Positions 23,180-26,038 of a stretch of 26,038 nucleotides of DNA are shown here, piece after piece. Below the pieces are notes generated by a model. That model was given only the letters and a program-made list of their open reading frames with translations. It was not told where the DNA came from and did no database searches. Position numbers and translations under genes: made by a program. Every line of letters begins with the position of its first letter. Position 1 is the stretch's first letter. The DNA lies in NCBI GenBank assembly GCA_023428915.1, contig JAEYWL010000075.1, forward strand, positions 1 through 26,038, in the 5' to 3' direction. The stretch comes from Verrucomicrobiota bacterium. Lineage in GTDB: Bacteria; Chlamydiota; Chlamydiia; Chlamydiales; JAEYWL01.

Positions 23180-24538
23180 TTAGTTATCCTTTGTAAAATT
23201 AAGGGCGCGGCGGGGTGCATATAAATGGTGGAAGCCCAGTTCCAGCACAGTGTCAACATCTTCTATCTTGGCTGCCACTTTGTCTTTAACTAATAGCTCC
23301 GCAATATCTGCAGACACCCCCAGAAATTTTTTTGCCCAGGCGCAACCTAATTCGCTGCTGGTAGTTATTTCGTAGAAATGTTTATTGATCTTTGTTTCCC
23401 GATTTAAATCTTCTCTTGAGAGCTGCTTCCAAGTAAGCCGGTCCTCGGGCATGGCTCCTAAAACGGAATTCCAACGCTCGATTTTATCAGCCGACAATAA
23501 TTCATAGGCGCTGGTTTGCCAATTATAGATTCCCTCTATGTCTTTTCCTTTATATGAAAAAAAGCCTGGCTGCTGCTTCCCTTCACTGGAAAGCCCCCCC
23601 TTAATTCCTTTTTCCAGCATTTTTTCGCAAAGAGTCAGTCTTATGGGCTGCTCCAGAAACTGTTCCATGACTGTTGCGATTTGGGAGCAGATGTCCAAAC
23701 CTACAAAATCCATCAATTGAAATAACCCCATAGGCCGCAAGAGGTAAACCTGATATACCCTATTAAATAGATAGACCGCTTCCTCAAGCGGATACTCATT
23801 TGAAAGAGCTTCAGCTTCCCGTAAAATCATGCCCATTTCCCGTATCATATGGCCATTGCCGATAAAACCTGAAATATCAGCTGAAGGAACAGCATGCTTG
23901 TTTAGCCGTCTCCCTATTTCTTCTGCAAGATGCACTAATGGTTCTAGCGTCCCTTTAGGAATAACCACTTCCAGAAGTTTTTGCACTGGAGCCGGATTAT
24001 AAAAATGGAGTCCGATGATGCGCCCGTTAAGCTTTGCTTTTTCAGCCAAAAAACTAATCGGAATAGAAGAAGTATTGCTGAAAAAAAAAGTATCTTTAGA
24101 GCAAAGCTCTGCTAAAGTTTTAAGAATCCTGCTCTTAATCTCAATATTTTCGGCTGCAGCCTCAAAGATTAATGAAGCATTGCGGGCTGTATTGAGATCG
24201 GTTGAAAGCTGTATGCTTTCCAGGCAATTATTAACAAAGGCTTCAATAACATCTTCATTGCTGACTAAGTATTTGTTATTAAGGGCATAGCTTCTTAAGG
24301 TTTGAATATTTTTCTCGGCAAAAGTCCGTAATATATCCTTAAGGGACCTGCGGAAAGCAAAAAGCATTTCTTCATTTGAATCGATTAATTGTATCCTGCT
24401 AGTTTCACAGCTAATATCCTGCCTTTTTTCACACTCTGCCCGGCACACCTCCTGCACCAGCATTTGAGAAATACCGCGGCCCATTTTTCCGGCGGCGCCA
24501 ATAATGGCAATAGTTTCACCTTGCTCCCCTAAACTCAT
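23180..24538 (-). CDS. 3-hydroxyacyl-CoA dehydrogenase, extended form
   Basis: This NAD enzyme oxidises 3-hydroxyacyl-CoA to 3-ketoacyl-CoA. The Rossmann motif IIGAAGKMGRGI (12-23) is near the N-terminus. FEAAAENIEIK (125-135), SNTSSIPI (154-161), GLHFYNPAPVQKLLEV with catalytic H178 and E190, and GFIGN with N228 follow. The usual C-terminal helical domain starts near 265 (PMGLFQLMDFVGLD). The chain is 452 residues against about 300 for stand-alone enzymes. Part of the excess is between the Rossmann start and FEAAAEN (about 30-120), and the rest is a C-terminal extension ending LYAPRRALNF that may be a second partial helical domain. There is no fused hydratase domain; the hydratase is separate and overlaps by ATGA. 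Confidence 0.9.
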   Translation of the reverse strand: MSLGEQGETIAIIGAAGKMGRGISQMLVQEVCRAECEKRQDISCETSRIQLIDSNEEMLFAFRRSLKDILRTFAEKNIQTLRSYALNNKYLVSNEDVIEAFVNNCLESIQLSTDLNTARNASLIFEAAAENIEIKSRILKTLAELCSKDTFFFSNTSSIPISFLAEKAKLNGRIIGLHFYNPAPVQKLLEVVIPKGTLEPLVHLAEEIGRRLNKHAVPSADISGFIGNGHMIREMGMILREAEALSNEYPLEEAVYLFNRVYQVYLLRPMGLFQLMDFVGLDICSQIATVMEQFLEQPIRLTLCEKMLEKGIKGGLSSEGKQQPGFFSYKGKDIEGIYNWQTSAYELLSADKIERWNSVLGAMPEDRLTWKQLSREDLNRETKINKHFYEITTSSELGCAWAKKFLGVSADIAELLVKDKVAAKIEDVDTVLELGFHHLYAPRRALNFTKDN

Positions 24539-25302
24539 TTTACACCTTTCTTAGAGGTAAATTTTTCGATTAACTCTTTTGCATCGGCTCGAGAAGCGCA
24601 TTTAGCAAATAGGGCGCACTCAAGCTCCAAGCCTTGGTCAAACGGCAATTGCAAACCTTCATTGATCGCTCTTTTAGCTTGCTGCAAGGCAAACTGCGGT
24701 TTGGCAGCGGCCATTTGCTCGATGAATTGCCGGCTGTTTTCCAACAATTTTTCTTTCTCATATAAAGAAAGTGCTATGCCTAAAGTATGGGCTTCTTCCG
24801 CTGTTATCTTGCGCCCTGAATAGATCATCTCTTTTGCTTGATATAGCGGGACAATCCTTCTTAAACGCTGTGTGCCTCCCCATCCTGGGATAAGACCCAA
24901 AGTTGTTTCCGGCAAGCCAAAAAGAGCTGTGCGGGCTGCTAGAATAAAATCACAAGTAAGTGCAAGCTCAAAACCTCCCCCCAGGGCAAATCCATTCACT
25001 GCCGCCACTGTTATAATGGGCAAGTTTTCAATTTTATTCATTACTGCATGGCCTAGTTCGCTTAGCTGCAGGGCCGTTTGACGATCCAAGCTTGAGATTT
25101 CTTGCAAATCAGCTCCGGCGCAAAAGGCTTTTTCACCGGCTCCGGTAATAATTAACCCTTGAAGCTTCTCTTCAATAATCTGCTCTGAGAAAAATTCCTG
25201 CAGCTGGTACAGCATGGTGCTATTTATCACATTGAGATCGGCAGGGCGATTGAGCGTCAGTAAACCTATACCCTCTCTTTTTTCAAAAATATAAAGCTGC
25301 AT
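24535..25302 (-). CDS. Enoyl-CoA hydratase (crotonase family)
   Basis: This enzyme adds water to trans-2-enoyl-CoA to give 3-hydroxyacyl-CoA. The 255-residue length is normal. The oxyanion-hole motifs are AFCAGADL (59-66) and NGFALGGGFELAL (103-115). Both catalytic glutamates are present, E112 in GGGFE and E132 in GLPETTLGLIPGWGG, which supports true hydratase activity over isomerase-only relatives. AAGGAG lies 12 bases upstream of the ATG. It is the first gene of the nine-gene leftward operon, and its stop overlaps the next start (ATGA). The promoter should lie in the 112-base divergent gap to the methylcitrate synthase gene. Confidence 0.93.
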   Translation of the reverse strand: MQLYIFEKREGIGLLTLNRPADLNVINSTMLYQLQEFFSEQIIEEKLQGLIITGAGEKAFCAGADLQEISSLDRQTALQLSELGHAVMNKIENLPIITVAAVNGFALGGGFELALTCDFILAARTALFGLPETTLGLIPGWGGTQRLRRIVPLYQAKEMIYSGRKITAEEAHTLGIALSLYEKEKLLENSRQFIEQMAAAKPQFALQQAKRAINEGLQLPFDQGLELECALFAKCASRADAKELIEKFTSKKGVK

Positions 25303-25414
25303 AAAGGGATTCGCTCCTTAAAGGCTAAATCATAAATTAACTATATCATATTTTTAAAAATTTAATTTTGCTATTTTTATGTATATAACCTTTTATTTTG
25401 ATGGGTCATTCAAT
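25303..25414. promoter_or_regulatory. Divergent promoter region of the operon and prpC
   Basis: This 112-base, very AT-rich gap separates two divergent start codons, so both promoters must lie here unless transcription enters from outside. On the minus strand TATGAT occurs twice within 20 bases (around 25328-25350). I could not assign convincing -35 elements. A shared regulator of lipid and propionate use would be expected to bind here (inference). Confidence 0.4.
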
Positions 25415-26038
25415 ATGGCAAATAAAAAAGAGGGCGGCCTAGCCGGAATCGTTGCCGGTGATTCTGCCATCTGCTTATGCTCCAATGAAGAGCACAACTT
25501 GCTCTATCGCGGCATTGATATCACTGACTTGGGGCAGGAGGCCAGTTTTGAAGAAACCGCCTGGCTGTTAACTAGAGGCCGCCTTCCAACCAGGCAAGAA
25601 CTGGAGGCCTATACTCAAGCTCTAGCTCAAGCCCGCGATCTTCCTGCACCACTCAAAACCATCTTAGAAACCTTGCCAGCTGATGCCAATATCATGGATC
25701 TCATGCGCAGCGGCTGTTCCCTCTTGGGCATGTTCGAACCGGAAACTACCACTCACAACAATCTGGCGATCGCAGATCGCCTTATTGCTTGCTTTAGTTC
25801 CATCCCCCTCTACTGGTATTATTTTCATAAATACGGAGTGCGGTTAAACTTACAGACAGGCTCCCCTTCAGCAGCGGCTCATTTTCTCACGCTTCTGCAC
25901 GGCAAACAACCGCCTCCTGAACATATACGCTGCCTTGATGTTTCCTTGATTTTGTATGCTGAACATGAGTTCAATGCTTCAACTTTCACTGTGCGCACTA
26001 TTGCAAGCACCCTTTCTGATTTTTACTCCGCAATTTGC
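25415..26038 (+). CDS. prpC: 2-methylcitrate synthase / citrate synthase family, 5' part (runs off the window)
   Basis: The first 208 codons are present and open to the window end. The translation starts MANKKEGGLAGIVAGDSAIC and shows citrate-synthase-fold motifs: LLYRGIDITDLG, LLTRGRLPTRQEL, MDLMRSGCSLLG, and YAEHEFNASTFTVRTIA, where H184 is the first catalytic histidine. The second His and the Asp motifs lie beyond the window. The AGIVAGDSAIC opening and the MDLMRSG motif favour methylcitrate synthase, which condenses propionyl-CoA with oxaloacetate, over plain citrate synthase, but dual activity is common. I chose the ATG at 25415; an in-frame ATG at 25379 would add 12 residues, and neither has a strong ribosome site. 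It is divergent from the beta-oxidation operon. Confidence 0.85.
   Translation, partial: MANKKEGGLAGIVAGDSAICLCSNEEHNLLYRGIDITDLGQEASFEETAWLLTRGRLPTRQELEAYTQALAQARDLPAPLKTILETLPADANIMDLMRSGCSLLGMFEPETTTHNNLAIADRLIACFSSIPLYWYYFHKYGVRLNLQTGSPSAAAHFLTLLHGKQPPPEHIRCLDVSLILYAEHEFNASTFTVRTIASTLSDFYSAIC

Overview
The window reads as chromosomal DNA of an environmental (amoeba-associated) chlamydia or close relative. The reasons are the gene set, not a database match. There is a tandem array of major-outer-membrane-protein-like porins, a chlamydial-type oligopeptide transporter with very long OppB and OppC permeases, an IspF, a flavodoxin-less CysJ-like reductase, and a DUF47/PiT phosphate pair. Genus cannot be fixed from sequence alone. 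Coding density is high, base composition is moderately AT-rich, and intergenic DNA is clearly more AT-rich than the genes. No rRNA, tRNA, CRISPR or intact insertion sequence was seen.

Layout. (i) 1-3074: two leftward genes, a MurA of an unusual subtype and an orphan ATP-grasp protein. They are separated by a 406-base gap holding a 19-base tandem duplication inside an inverted repeat. (ii) 3162-3644: ispF, rightward. (iii) 3801-9472: six intact leftward MOMP-like paralogues (called here F, E, D, C, B, A in transcription order) plus a decayed 3' fragment of a seventh with its own decayed terminator. (iv) 9644-10783: a leftward CysJ-like NADPH/FAD reductase, divergent from a rightward DUF47-PiT phosphate pair (10926-13030). 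(v) 13200-14459: a FadL-type outer-membrane channel with a strong terminator, followed by a 136-base near-perfect palindromic element. (vi) 14738-25302: one leftward run of nine genes with almost no intergenic bases. In transcription order these are enoyl-CoA hydratase, 3-hydroxyacyl-CoA dehydrogenase, SCP2-type thiolase, acyl-CoA dehydrogenase, a 54-residue membrane protein, a DsbD_2/SafE-like membrane protein, OppA, OppB and OppC. (vii) 25415-end: the 5' part of a rightward 2-methylcitrate synthase gene, divergent from that operon.

How the genes may work together. FadL could admit long-chain fatty acids through the outer membrane. The four enzymes of the operon cover all steps of a beta-oxidation cycle after acyl-CoA activation. 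Methylcitrate synthase would consume propionyl-CoA from odd-chain or branched substrates. The same operon also encodes a peptide importer (no ATPase gene in the window) and a possible thiol/redox or metal membrane protein, which hints at co-regulated scavenging of host lipids and peptides. The MOMP-like array is the likely source of general porins and of disulphide-linked envelope proteins. The least explained items are the 54-residue coupled ORF, the ATP-grasp orphan, the palindromic elements and the MurA subtype.
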